Source of the DNA: JANXLS01 sp037129555
Lineage (GTDB): Bacteria > Planctomycetota > SZUA-567 > H5-PLA8
NCBI GenBank assembly: GCA_037129555.1
Contig: JBAXUS010000001.1
Coordinates: 1-64,000 of the forward strand
Length of the DNA stretch: 64,000 bases
Reading direction: 5' to 3'
The notes beneath the pieces are model-generated. The model was not told the DNA's origin and searched no databases. It saw only the letters and a program-made list of their open reading frames with translations. Positions 8,073 through 16,720 of the stretch are shown in pieces. The translations under genes and the position numbers were made by a program. How positions within the stretch are numbered: position 1 is the first letter of the stretch; each line of letters begins with the position of its first letter.

Positions 8073-8186
8073 ATGTTCATTGTTGCACACGCCAATCATC
8101 CGGAATTGTTTGTAGCAGGCATTGCCGTCGGAGCCATTATTGCGCTCGCTCAGATGGCATGGACACAGGCTCAGGCGAAGAAGTAG
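8073..8186 (+). CDS. 37-residue single-TM peptide between mlaE and mlaF
   Basis: ATG at 8073 follows a GA-rich site (gagagagg). The product starts MFIVAHANHPELF, has one hydrophobic helix (VAGIAVGAIIALAQMAW) and ends TQAQAKK. It lies in the operon on the same strand, 86 bases after the permease stop. I do not recognise it. Its position suggests a small accessory subunit of the transporter membrane core. Confidence 0.5.
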   Translation: MFIVAHANHPELFVAGIAVGAIIALAQMAWTQAQAKK

Positions 8187-8206
8187 AGCCCTGGACGTTA
8201 GTTTTT

Positions 8207-8335
8207 CCTGGCCTGTAAGGCCGCAACATTCCAGCCCAGGGCATCGCCCTGGGTTGGGTTGCATCGATGCAATTCGCCCTGAAAGGGCATGACGCTGGGT
8301 ATGCGTACTTTTTTATTCGGCCCTTTCAGGCCGCG
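8207..8335. repeat. Intergenic palindromic repeat of PVC type
   Basis: Successive inverted repeats: gcccagggcatcgccctggg, gcatcgatgc, and gccctgaaagggc pairing with a later gccctttcaggcc. Repeats of this look (CCAGGG...CCCTGG, GCCCTGAAAGGGC) occur, as I recall, between genes in Planctomycetota and Verrucomicrobiota. Here it separates the 37-residue peptide from the ATPase gene and may form a stable mRNA hairpin. Confidence 0.65.
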
Positions 8336-8368
8336 CACCGCAGCATTGCAATTCCGTTGAGGTTCTGA

Positions 8369-9715
8369 ATGCCATCCGACGTAGCCCCGTTTCCATCCTC
8401 GCCAACGCCGCCCGTCCCGCCGGTGATTGAAGTGACCGACGTGTCGAAGACGTTTGACGGGCGCACGGTGTTGGATGGCGTCAGTTTGACCGTTCGACGC
8501 GGTGAAACGCTGGTGATCATGGGCGCGTCGGGATGCGGCAAGAGTACGCTGCTGCGGTGCCTGATCGGTGCGCATTCGGTGGATTCGGGCAGCGTCAAAC
8601 TTTTCGGCAAGGACATTGCCGCGCTGCGTCCGCGCGACTTGGACACGCTCCGCAAGCGTTATGGAATTCTGTTTCAATCCGGGGCGCTGTTCAGCTCCAT
8701 GTCCGTCGGGCAGAACGTGGCGCTGCCGTTGAAAGAACACACGAAGCTCGGCGGCGATATGATCGATCTCATGGTCAAGGTCAAGCTCGAACTCGTCGGC
8801 TTGCGTGAAGCCGAGGACCGGCTGCCGTCGGAGATTTCAGGCGGGATGGCCAAGCGTGCGGGACTGGCGCGAGCGATTGCGCTGGATCCTGAATTATTAT
8901 TTTATGATGAGCCGACATCGGGTCTCGACCCGATCATGACCGGCATCATCGATGGACTGATCACCGATTTGGCGCGGACGATGAACGTCACGTCGGTTGT
9001 GGTGACTCACGATTTGCAAAGCGCATTTCGTGTCGCAGATCGCATGGTCGTGCTCAACAACGGGCGCATCGTGTTGCAAGGTTTGCCGAATGAAATCCGG
9101 GCGAGCCAGGACCCATTTGTGCGACGCTTTATTCACGGACCGACGGAATCGAAAACCGTCGTGATGACGCGTTCAAGTATGGAGCGCACCGTCGCACCGG
9201 CTGCGGGCATCATTCCGCACACGGGCGCGACGTTGGTGTCGTCCGGTGTGCGGCGCGCCGTGTCGGTGCCGAACCCGATGCTGGCGCCGTTACCAGTAAT
9301 GCCGCCGCCGAAGCCGATGCCGTATGCGGATCTGCTCGCTGTGCCGCCGGTCGAGCCACTTGCAGCCGAACGCCCCGAGGCCATTCCCACGCCGGTGCTC
9401 AATACCGTTCAGGTACCGTCGAAGCCATCACAAATTGTTGTGCCAGAGCGTGACATGATGGAGGTAGACATCCCTGAACGCGACATGATGGAAGAGCCGC
9501 CCAAGCCTCCCAAGTCCGAGATGTTTTTCATGCGGCGCAGCACGATGGCGATAGTTCAAAAAGAGCGCGCGGAACAGGCGACTGTGGCGGCTCAAACGGC
9601 TGCACCGACGGAGGCCTCAACGTCCGTCGTATCGGACGTTTCTGTCACGCCCGTTGCCCCGATGTCGTCTCCTGAACCGGTTGTACCCATCGATCCGCCG
9701 AAGGACGCGAACTAA
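8369..9715 (+). CDS. mlaF: MlaF-type ATPase with ~190-residue C-terminal tail
   Basis: 448 residues. The first ~258 form a canonical ABC ATPase: Walker A GASGCGKST (52-60), signature ISGGMAKR (the MlaF-type variant), Walker B LLFYDEPTSGLDP, H-loop His214, and an end resembling the family's FxRxFxxG. Residues 259-448 form a Pro/Val/Ala-rich, probably disordered tail with a repeated PERDMME motif at about 365-385. Such a tail is not part of the usual ~270-residue MlaF. A gagg site lies seven bases before the ATG. Confidence 0.87.
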   Translation: MPSDVAPFPSSPTPPVPPVIEVTDVSKTFDGRTVLDGVSLTVRRGETLVIMGASGCGKSTLLRCLIGAHSVDSGSVKLFGKDIAALRPRDLDTLRKRYGILFQSGALFSSMSVGQNVALPLKEHTKLGGDMIDLMVKVKLELVGLREAEDRLPSEISGGMAKRAGLARAIALDPELLFYDEPTSGLDPIMTGIIDGLITDLARTMNVTSVVVTHDLQSAFRVADRMVVLNNGRIVLQGLPNEIRASQDPFVRRFIHGPTESKTVVMTRSSMERTVAPAAGIIPHTGATLVSSGVRRAVSVPNPMLAPLPVMPPPKPMPYADLLAVPPVEPLAAERPEAIPTPVLNTVQVPSKPSQIVVPERDMMEVDIPERDMMEEPPKPPKSEMFFMRRSTMAIVQKERAEQATVAAQTAAPTEASTSVVSDVSVTPVAPMSSPEPVVPIDPPKDAN

Positions 9716-9718
9716 CGT

Positions 9719-11254
9719 ATGGCCTCACGCAGAACATACCGCCGCGGTTCCAACGACGTGCTGTACGCTGGCCTCTTCGTGGCGTTTGGTCTGGCGCTGT
9801 TGACGGGGCTGTATTTTTTGTACGGAAAATTAGGGCGGACGTGGCGCGGTGTCGCTGAAATTCGTGTGCTCTACACGCAGGCGCGGTCGTTGAAACCAGG
9901 CGCACCGGTGTTGTACGACGGCATGGAAGTCGGACGCGTAAAAGACGTCTCGATCATACACGTCACGCCGGACATTCTGAATTCAATGGCGCCCCTCACC
10001 AAGAACGATCTGCACAATCTGCCGATTTCGGCAACGTCCCGCGAAGTGTTCGCGCGGATGAGCGAGTCCGAAGTGGACCACGCGTTGAGAGCGGACATCA
10101 GCGGCCGAACGATGGTGCTGGCCGAAATTGATGTGCTCATCGATCACGACGAAAAGCGGTTGCGCGACGACGATGCGTATTACATCGCGGCGAGCAAACT
10201 GGGCGACAGTCGCGTTGAAATTGTGACCGGACGCGGCAAGCCAATCGCGCCGCGACCCGGCATGGTGGTGCTGGGCGTCGATGCAGATTTAATGTCGGAC
10301 ATCGGAAAAAATATGGAGCAGATCGAAGACCTTCTGCGCTCAGCCGCCAATCTCATCGGCGGCGATGTCGGCAAGGCGGCGGTGAAGGATCAGTTACGGA
10401 ATTTCGAAGGCTTCACTGCCAATCTTGAAAAGCAGACTGAAACGATGGTGGAAAAGCTGCCAGTCGTCTGGGACGAAATCGATCTGCGCGCGGATCAGTC
10501 CGAAAAAAATATGAACGACGTAACCGAACGCGTGCTCGCGATTTTTCCGAAAGCGGACGCCGCGATCAACAAGGCTGCGGAAGCCATCGAAACGATGCAC
10601 GGAGCCTTGGGCAAATCGGCGCAAGAGGCGGTGGACAGACTGAAGCATTATCGCAAGTTGGCCAAAGACGAAGTTGCGCGCTGGAATAAAGTCTCGTCTG
10701 AATACCGCGTGAAGACGCCGGAACGGCTGAAGGAATTGCGCGCGACGGCGGAGTCGGCCCTGGCTGCGATTGCGAAATTGGATGACGTGTTGACGCGTGT
10801 CGAAATTGAATTGAAGCACAGCGCCGGGCACATGCGCTCGACGGTCGATTCGCAAACCGACGCGGCGATGTCAGTCCAGGAACTGACGTGGAACCTCAAG
10901 AAATCGGCGGGCTTCTTCTCATCAAAATACACGCCTGAGCAATTGTCGCAGCGGCATTTGGCGTGGCGCTTTGATATGGCGCGCGATCAGTACATCGAGC
11001 TGCGGCGGGAACTCTCGGCGTTGCAGGTGGGCATGAGCACGAACGACCCAGCTGACCGTGAACGCGCGCGCAGCGTTGAGGAAAAGCTAGCCGAATCCGA
11101 TACGTTTTTTAATGTCAATCGCACCGATTTTGTGCCCGGCGAAACGCCCAAACCCAAGCCCGTCCCAGCCGTCGAACCCGCCGCCGCGACACCGCCGAAA
11201 CCCAAGCCGCCCGCTGCGCCTGTGCGTCCTCATCTGCCCGAGGAGCAATTGTAA
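9719..11254 (+). CDS. MCE (MlaD-like) protein 1, long coiled-coil form
   Basis: 511 residues. One N-terminal TM helix (VLYAGLFVAFGLALLTGLYF) is followed by an MCE domain (IRVLYTQARSLKPGAPVLYDGMEVGRVKDV). The domain is interrupted by a ~55-residue helical insertion (about 85-140) before its last strands (DDAYYIAASKLGDSRVEIVTG). The rest to ~440 is charged helix/coiled coil, then a Pro-rich end. MCE proteins form hexameric rings or tubes for lipid passage across the periplasm. Starts four bases after the mlaF stop. First of three paralogues in a row. Confidence 0.85.
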   Translation: MASRRTYRRGSNDVLYAGLFVAFGLALLTGLYFLYGKLGRTWRGVAEIRVLYTQARSLKPGAPVLYDGMEVGRVKDVSIIHVTPDILNSMAPLTKNDLHNLPISATSREVFARMSESEVDHALRADISGRTMVLAEIDVLIDHDEKRLRDDDAYYIAASKLGDSRVEIVTGRGKPIAPRPGMVVLGVDADLMSDIGKNMEQIEDLLRSAANLIGGDVGKAAVKDQLRNFEGFTANLEKQTETMVEKLPVVWDEIDLRADQSEKNMNDVTERVLAIFPKADAAINKAAEAIETMHGALGKSAQEAVDRLKHYRKLAKDEVARWNKVSSEYRVKTPERLKELRATAESALAAIAKLDDVLTRVEIELKHSAGHMRSTVDSQTDAAMSVQELTWNLKKSAGFFSSKYTPEQLSQRHLAWRFDMARDQYIELRRELSALQVGMSTNDPADRERARSVEEKLAESDTFFNVNRTDFVPGETPKPKPVPAVEPAAATPPKPKPPAAPVRPHLPEEQL

Positions 11255-11257
11255 ATC

Positions 11258-12787
11258 ATGCAAGACACGCGCGTCTACAAAACAAAACACATCGTCATTG
11301 GATTGCTGCTGATCGCCTGCGTCATCGGCGTCGGCGTCGCGTGGCTGAACTACATCCGTGCGGGATCGCTTTGGAAGCGGCGTCAGGATATGCTGGTCGT
11401 TTTTGAAAACATCGGCTCGCTCAAAAAAGATTCACCGGTGCGGTACAACGGCGTTGAAAAAGGGCGTGTCAAAGCGATGCGGACGCTGCATCTCGACAGC
11501 GGAATCATTGAAGCGAAATTCCCTGTGCTGGTTCCGCGCGACTTGGACAATCTGCCGATCCGCTCTGCTGCGTTGAAGCGTGAACTGCTGGCGTTGCAGT
11601 CGAAGGACTTTAACGCCGCGTGTCGCAATGAACTCATCGGCGCGACGATGATTGAATTGACGCTCGATCTGCTCGACGAAAATGATCCGATTCGCTACCA
11701 CGAAAATGACGCAGTCCGGATCGTTTCGACAATCTTCGGCGACTCGGCCGTTGAGATCGTTTCGGGCAGCTACGAGATGACGTTTCAACCGGTAAAGCCG
11801 AAGAATTATATCATCGGGAACTCGGGCGATTTCGAAGCGAATCTCCAGAAGTCGATGGTTGAAATGAAGAAGATTCTAACCAACGTGGCGGAGGTGGTGG
11901 GGACTTCCGAACGCGCGAGCTTTGGACGTGCGCTGAGGCGGTACACCCCGTTGACGGATACGACCACGGGTCTGACCAAGTCCGCGCCGGATCGCGTGAA
12001 GCACACTGTAGAGCGGTTCAGCGAACTGACGATCACGGCGAAGGACCGTCTCAACAAGACCGGCAAAGTGCTCGAAAGCATCATTCCGTCGGCGGAGACG
12101 GCAACGAAAAAAGTCCAGGCCGCGCTCAAAGATATTCAGCAAAAAACGGTCATCGCTGAAAATGAGGCACAGGCCGCGATGAAAGAAATTTCGTTGGATG
12201 TCAACGAGACGCGCACGGCGGTGACGGCTCCACTGAATACGCTGACCACAGGTTTGAGCGAAACGAAGTTGGGGCTGTTGCAGGCGAAAGAAATGATAGA
12301 AAAAGCGCCCGCGCGGCTGGATGCTGCGATGGACGCGCTGGGAAGTATGCAGTCGCAGAGCACCGACGACATGCGCCGGTTTTCGGAGGCGGCGCAGAAG
12401 ATTTTATTGAATCTGAAGATCGCCGGATATGTCGCAACCAACAATAAGGATTTGATGTTGGCCAATCGTGACACCGGAGAACATGTGGCACAGACGGCTC
12501 TCGACATCCGACGCAAATTAGCGATGGTCACGCGACGCATGACGAACGCCGGAGCCGACACGCGCGACGCGATCCGAGCGCTCGAAAACAATCCGGCAGT
12601 CGATACGATCATTGATCCCGTCAAGGAACGCGCGGACGAATCGTTGAAGCGTCTCACTGTCATTCGCGACTCGTTGGCTGAGATTTTGAACTCGATGGAC
12701 GAGACGATGTATGTGCCGTGGAGCGAACGAAAACGCGCGGCATGGTTCGGAGACGGACCGGTGCGCTGGACTGAAGGCGGACGGTAG
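11258..12787 (+). CDS. MCE (MlaD-like) protein 2
   Basis: 509 residues with the same architecture: TM helix near 10-30 (IVIGLLLIACVIGVGVAWL), MCE strands (MLVVFENIGSLKKDSPVRYNGVEKGRVKAM), the helical insertion (VPRDLDNLPIRSAALKREL), the closing part (DDAVRIVSTIFGDSAVEIVSG has equivalents here) and a long helical region. It starts four bases after MCE 1. The three paralogues share the insertion but have diverged in the helical tail. They may form a hetero-oligomer or stack end to end. Confidence 0.84.
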   Translation: MQDTRVYKTKHIVIGLLLIACVIGVGVAWLNYIRAGSLWKRRQDMLVVFENIGSLKKDSPVRYNGVEKGRVKAMRTLHLDSGIIEAKFPVLVPRDLDNLPIRSAALKRELLALQSKDFNAACRNELIGATMIELTLDLLDENDPIRYHENDAVRIVSTIFGDSAVEIVSGSYEMTFQPVKPKNYIIGNSGDFEANLQKSMVEMKKILTNVAEVVGTSERASFGRALRRYTPLTDTTTGLTKSAPDRVKHTVERFSELTITAKDRLNKTGKVLESIIPSAETATKKVQAALKDIQQKTVIAENEAQAAMKEISLDVNETRTAVTAPLNTLTTGLSETKLGLLQAKEMIEKAPARLDAAMDALGSMQSQSTDDMRRFSEAAQKILLNLKIAGYVATNNKDLMLANRDTGEHVAQTALDIRRKLAMVTRRMTNAGADTRDAIRALENNPAVDTIIDPVKERADESLKRLTVIRDSLAEILNSMDETMYVPWSERKRAAWFGDGPVRWTEGGR

Positions 12788-12828
12788 AACAAAGACGGTG
12801 TTTGTACCAATTGGAACGGAGCACGACC

Positions 12829-14331
12829 ATGGCTGGCAAATCGGACAAATCGGAAGTCAAAGCGGGATGCTTCCTGACACTGTGTATGGGGCTGTTCATC
12901 GCCATGCTGTTCCTGTACGGCGATTGGGCGCGCGGGTTGCGCGGACGGCAATACATCTCGGTGGTGTTCTCGTCGGTCACGTCGCTGCGCCCGGACGCGC
13001 CGGTGCGTTTTAACGGCGTCGAAGTCGGACGCGTCAAGGACATTCGCATTGTTCATTTGAACGACGACGAAATCAAAAAGCTGCCGCCGTTGAAACTCGC
13101 CGACATCGATAAACTGCCGCTGACCGACGCGGAACGTAAGAGTTTGAAGTTGCTTCCAGCGGATCAATTTCAGGCCGAAGTGCAGAAGAAGATCAACAAC
13201 AAAACGATGATCAATTTGATTCTTGAAGTCATCAGCGAACACGACAAAGACCGTTTCCGCGAAGATGACGACATCAGCATCCGTGCGACATTAATGGGCG
13301 ACACGACGGTGGAAATCGCGTCGGGAAGCGGCAAGCCGTTGCTCGATTCGCGCACCGCGCTGGGACGATCAGGCGACTTTTACACGAACCTCGCGCGTTC
13401 GGTCGAGCAGGTCAAAGACATTCTGTCGTCGGTCAGCGATGTCGTCGGAAAAGACGAGCAGGAAAGTCTTCGAAAAGCTTTGCGACGCTTCGACACGATC
13501 ACCGAGCGCCTCGAAAAAATCGTGAAAATCGCCGACGATCGTCTGCCCAAAACGTGGGACCGCGTGGACAAATTGGCCGACGGTGCGGAAGCGAATTTCA
13601 ACCGCATTGGTGCGGCGGTCGAAGGCGTGAAGCCGCATGTGGACAAGACGCTGGATGCCGTGACGGCGGCGGTTGAGGATTTGCAAAAAAAGGTCGGCGG
13701 ATTGGCCGACGAGGCGCGCGTGGCCGTGACTGAAATTAAGACGGACGTGAAGCCGGTTTTCCAGGACATGCAGTACATCATGAACAAGACGAAGGACGAC
13801 ATCCCGGCGATGGTGAAGAACGCGAAGGATTTGACCGCGCGATTCCAAACGAGCGCCGGGAAGATCGACACGGTGTTGGAAACGGCGGACCGGATGTTGC
13901 AGGAAAGTTATCCGGATGTGAGACGACTCGTGCTGGCGTTGCGCTTGGGCGCTGAGAATTTCGAAGAAGGCACGAACGTTTTGAAGCGCAAGCCGTGGCT
14001 GATTTACAATCCCGCGAAAGAAGACCCGGTCGTGATCGCGGCACAAAAGAACGCGCGTGATTTGGAAGTCGCGACGAAGCGCTTTTCGGACTTGAGCGTC
14101 GAATTGCAGGCCGTGCGCCGCAACATGGATCGCAGCCCGAAAGAAAAGCTTGATCGCATTGACTACATCATCCAGGAATTGAACGTTCTGAGCGAAACGC
14201 TGAAGTACGCGGGCGACGCGACGCGCAAGGAAACGCTGCCCGTCTTCGAGCGGAAGAAGGGTGGATTCGTGCCGGTCATGGACGAGATCGATCCGGCATT
14301 GAAGCCGAAGCCGCCGGGACCGAGACCGTAA
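12829..14331 (+). CDS. MCE (MlaD-like) protein 3
   Basis: 500 residues from ATG 12829, chosen over an upstream TTG in frame because cggagc lies at good spacing and the lysine-rich N-terminus leads straight into TM1 (FLTLCMGLFIAMLFLYG). MCE motif: ISVVFSSVTSLRPDAPVRFNGVEVGRVKDI. The inserted helices (LADIDKLPLTDAERKSL) are conserved in pattern with the other two copies. A long coiled-coil region and a Pro-rich end follow. Last gene of the operon; a strong hairpin follows at 14354. Confidence 0.85.
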   Translation: MAGKSDKSEVKAGCFLTLCMGLFIAMLFLYGDWARGLRGRQYISVVFSSVTSLRPDAPVRFNGVEVGRVKDIRIVHLNDDEIKKLPPLKLADIDKLPLTDAERKSLKLLPADQFQAEVQKKINNKTMINLILEVISEHDKDRFREDDDISIRATLMGDTTVEIASGSGKPLLDSRTALGRSGDFYTNLARSVEQVKDILSSVSDVVGKDEQESLRKALRRFDTITERLEKIVKIADDRLPKTWDRVDKLADGAEANFNRIGAAVEGVKPHVDKTLDAVTAAVEDLQKKVGGLADEARVAVTEIKTDVKPVFQDMQYIMNKTKDDIPAMVKNAKDLTARFQTSAGKIDTVLETADRMLQESYPDVRRLVLALRLGAENFEEGTNVLKRKPWLIYNPAKEDPVVIAAQKNARDLEVATKRFSDLSVELQAVRRNMDRSPKEKLDRIDYIIQELNVLSETLKYAGDATRKETLPVFERKKGGFVPVMDEIDPALKPKPPGPRP

Positions 14332-14353
14332 GATGCTGTGACTATAAATTGTA

Positions 14354-14403
14354 GTGCGGGCTTCCAGCCTGCAATTTTTCCTATGCAGGCTGGAAGCCCG
14401 CAC
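14354..14403. terminator. 20-bp perfect hairpin after the MCE operon
   Basis: Arms at 14354-14373 and 14384-14403 are perfectly complementary (gtgcgggcttccagcctgca), with a 10-base loop. It probably stops the MCE transcript, although no long T-run follows. The arm sequence also resembles a widespread intergenic palindrome type, so it may be a repeat that landed here. Confidence 0.6.
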
Positions 14404-14540
14404 CACAGTGAGCGGCAACTGAAATGCTATAGTTCCCGGCGTGAAAAGTTTCGTCAATTTCGCATTTACTTCATGCGGCTCACGCGTAATCTAAGGAGCG
14501 GGGGTTTCGATAATGATGTTTGGAACGAGTGATTGAGACC

Positions 14541-15755
14541 ATGCAGATTCTGTATTGTGATGATTGCGGGACGCGGGTCGATGAGACCGAAGTCATAACC
14601 GTCACGGGCAAAAACTATTGCCCGCAATGCGCCCGTAGTCACGCCCCCGTTCAACGCTCTGGCGTCACGGCTGCGGTTGGAACGAATCCGCGATCCACTC
14701 GAGTGCAACGCCCAGTTCGCACCACTCCCGGACGCCCCACGCAAACCGGCACGCATGCCGCAGTCAACGCGCCGGAAGCCGTACGACAAGCCGGTACCTC
14801 TCAGACATATGGCAATGCGGGATTGCAAATGACGTTCACGGCGCAGGCCTACCGCTGGGCGAATGCCAACCGCCCTCTGGCGATTGGGATCGGTTGCGCC
14901 GCCGTTGGAATCATCGTAGCAATTTTGTGGTCCTTGACCGGTCCGAGTGACGGAGGTGGCAAGCGTGCGACTTCTGCTCAACCAAATGTGACCGCAACAA
15001 CCGTCGTGGCTGTGACGCCGATTCCTGAGCCGAAGACGACGACAGCGGAGAGTTCCGTTCCGGCGACGACCGTTAAAGTAGAAGAAGACGGTCCGCGCGA
15101 AAGCAAGGCGCGGCGCGATTTGAAAGCGATTAAGGATTTGATTGCGGGCGGAAAGTCGACACCGTTTGAAATTCGCCGCCAGTTGAAAGCCTTGCTTGAT
15201 CCATTTTGGATCCGCAAAACGACGATGGGAATCGAAGCGGCCAAACTGCTCGAGAATTATAAAGAAGAAAAACGTCCCTCCGACAAGTCCGATGGAGCGG
15301 TGCCGGGCGTTAATGCAGCCATTTCAAATCCAAAAGAAAAATCGGAAGACGCGTTCAATACGGATTTTAAACCCATCGAGACGAAGACGGTTCCCAACAT
15401 CAATTTCCCGAATGTGGGCTCATTGAAAAATGCGTTTGGACGTGACGCCTCTCTTGCAGTGAAGTTCACGGGCTTCATTGAAGTTCCCCAAGATGGAGAT
15501 TACACGTTCTACATTAATTCAGATGATGGCTCGATGTTTTACTTGGGTGACAACCTGCTCATTCAAAACGCTGGCGCTCATCCGATGACAGAACGCGATG
15601 GTCATCTCGAACTCAAGGCAGGCAAACACCGTTTTCGATTGGAGTACTACAACGGTACCGGGACCGCTGGCATGATTTTCAGCTGGACGGGGCCGGGCAT
15701 CGCCGCCAAGCAACCCGTTCCTGCAACCGCGTTGTCCTCCATTCCGAAGAAATAA
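14541..15755 (+). CDS. Zinc-ribbon, single-TM protein with extracytoplasmic PA14 domain
   Basis: 404 residues from ATG 14541; an upstream in-frame TTG at 14520 is less likely. An N-terminal zinc ribbon (CDDC near 6-9, CPQC ~20 later) precedes a low-complexity linker and one TM helix (LAIGIGCAAVGIIVAILWSL, ~115-137). A Thr/Val-rich stalk and a short helical domain lead to a C-terminal PA14 fold (GFIEVPQDGDYTFYINSDDGS, then RFRLEYYNGTGTAGM). PA14 domains often bind carbohydrate. The topology suggests a cytoplasmic zinc module coupled to an exposed glycan binder. Role unknown. Confidence 0.75.
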   Translation: MQILYCDDCGTRVDETEVITVTGKNYCPQCARSHAPVQRSGVTAAVGTNPRSTRVQRPVRTTPGRPTQTGTHAAVNAPEAVRQAGTSQTYGNAGLQMTFTAQAYRWANANRPLAIGIGCAAVGIIVAILWSLTGPSDGGGKRATSAQPNVTATTVVAVTPIPEPKTTTAESSVPATTVKVEEDGPRESKARRDLKAIKDLIAGGKSTPFEIRRQLKALLDPFWIRKTTMGIEAAKLLENYKEEKRPSDKSDGAVPGVNAAISNPKEKSEDAFNTDFKPIETKTVPNINFPNVGSLKNAFGRDASLAVKFTGFIEVPQDGDYTFYINSDDGSMFYLGDNLLIQNAGAHPMTERDGHLELKAGKHRFRLEYYNGTGTAGMIFSWTGPGIAAKQPVPATALSSIPKK

Positions 15756-15785
15756 TTTCCGGCGTCTTTTGGAGTTTCCGCCGTC

Positions 15786-16556
15786 ATGAAAGCCGCTCTC
15801 GTTTTGCCCGCTCGTCTGGCGTCGACACGTCTGCCGAATAAATTAGTGCTCAATCGATCAGGCAAAACAGTGCTGGAGCACACGCTCGACCGCGCTCGCG
15901 AAGCGCAGGCGTTGTCGAACGGATTGATCGTCCGGATTTTGGTTGCAGCAGATGATCTGCAGCTCATCGACATCGCGAGACGTGCAGGCGTGGATGCCGT
16001 GATGACGCGGCTCGACCACACCAGCGGCACCGACCGCATTGCTGAAGCTGCTGCACCCTTGAGCGAAGAATTGATCGTCAACCTCCAGGCCGACGAGCCA
16101 GAAATTGATCCCGCCAATGTGGTCCTCGCCGCGCGATTGCTGGTCAATTCAAACGACAACGCGCCGATGTCCACGCTGGCGGTGCCGATTTATGATGAAG
16201 AGAAATTCTTAAAAACGAGCGTCGTGAAAGTTGTCGTGAGCAGCACGGGCAACGCACTGTATTTCAGTCGCTCGCCGATTCCGCATGTTCGCGACGCAGC
16301 GGACTCGGGACTGTGGACGCTGAATGGACGTCGCGTGTTTGGCTACCATCATCTTGGACTGTACGCGTATCGCCGCGACTTTTTGCTCGGATACAAAGCG
16401 CTTCCGCCGTCGATGCTGGAGCGGCTCGAAAAGCTCGAACAACTTCGCGCGCTCGAAGCAGGGCACATCATCAAAGTGGGCATCGTGTCATCGAATCCTC
16501 CGGGCATTGATACGCCGGAAGACTATGAGGATTTCTTGAAGCGCGTCGGGAAGTAG
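15786..16556 (+). CDS. kdsB: CMP-KDO synthetase
   Basis: 256 residues, the normal length. It activates 3-deoxy-D-manno-octulosonate with CTP for lipopolysaccharide core synthesis in the cytoplasm. Motifs: PARLASTRLPNK near the N-terminus (CTP binding), NLQADEPEID, FSRSPIPHVRD, HLGLYAYRRDFLL, LEQLRALEAG and GIDTPEDYEDF. It follows the PA14 gene by 30 bases. With lpxK at 32156 it shows that this organism makes a KDO/lipid A-type outer membrane. Confidence 0.93.
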   Translation: MKAALVLPARLASTRLPNKLVLNRSGKTVLEHTLDRAREAQALSNGLIVRILVAADDLQLIDIARRAGVDAVMTRLDHTSGTDRIAEAAAPLSEELIVNLQADEPEIDPANVVLAARLLVNSNDNAPMSTLAVPIYDEEKFLKTSVVKVVVSSTGNALYFSRSPIPHVRDAADSGLWTLNGRRVFGYHHLGLYAYRRDFLLGYKALPPSMLERLEKLEQLRALEAGHIIKVGIVSSNPPGIDTPEDYEDFLKRVGK

Positions 16557-16567
16557 TTGCCTCTGTT

Positions 16568-16710
16568 CCCTCTCCCCTTTGTGGGAGAGGGGGAGGCGTA
16601 GATCAACCCCACGCCCCCAATCCTGAAACAGCATGTGTCATTTGTCATTGCAACAGTTTCCGAATTTGAGTGCTGTTGCCGTTTAAATAACAAATGACAA
16701 ATGACAAATG
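16568..16710. terminator. Inverted repeats between convergent genes
   Basis: A ccctctccc/gggagaggg hairpin at 16568-16592, then a longer inverted pair built from tgtcatttgtcattgcaacag and its complement (ca. 16635-16710). They lie between convergent kdsB and the oxidoreductase gene and probably end both transcripts. The first hairpin resembles 49336-49390. Confidence 0.5.
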
Positions 16711-16720
16711 GTCGTTTCGT

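Noticed and set aside
14354..14403. Transposon end
   Set aside because: A perfect hairpin but no transposase, target duplication or second end nearby.
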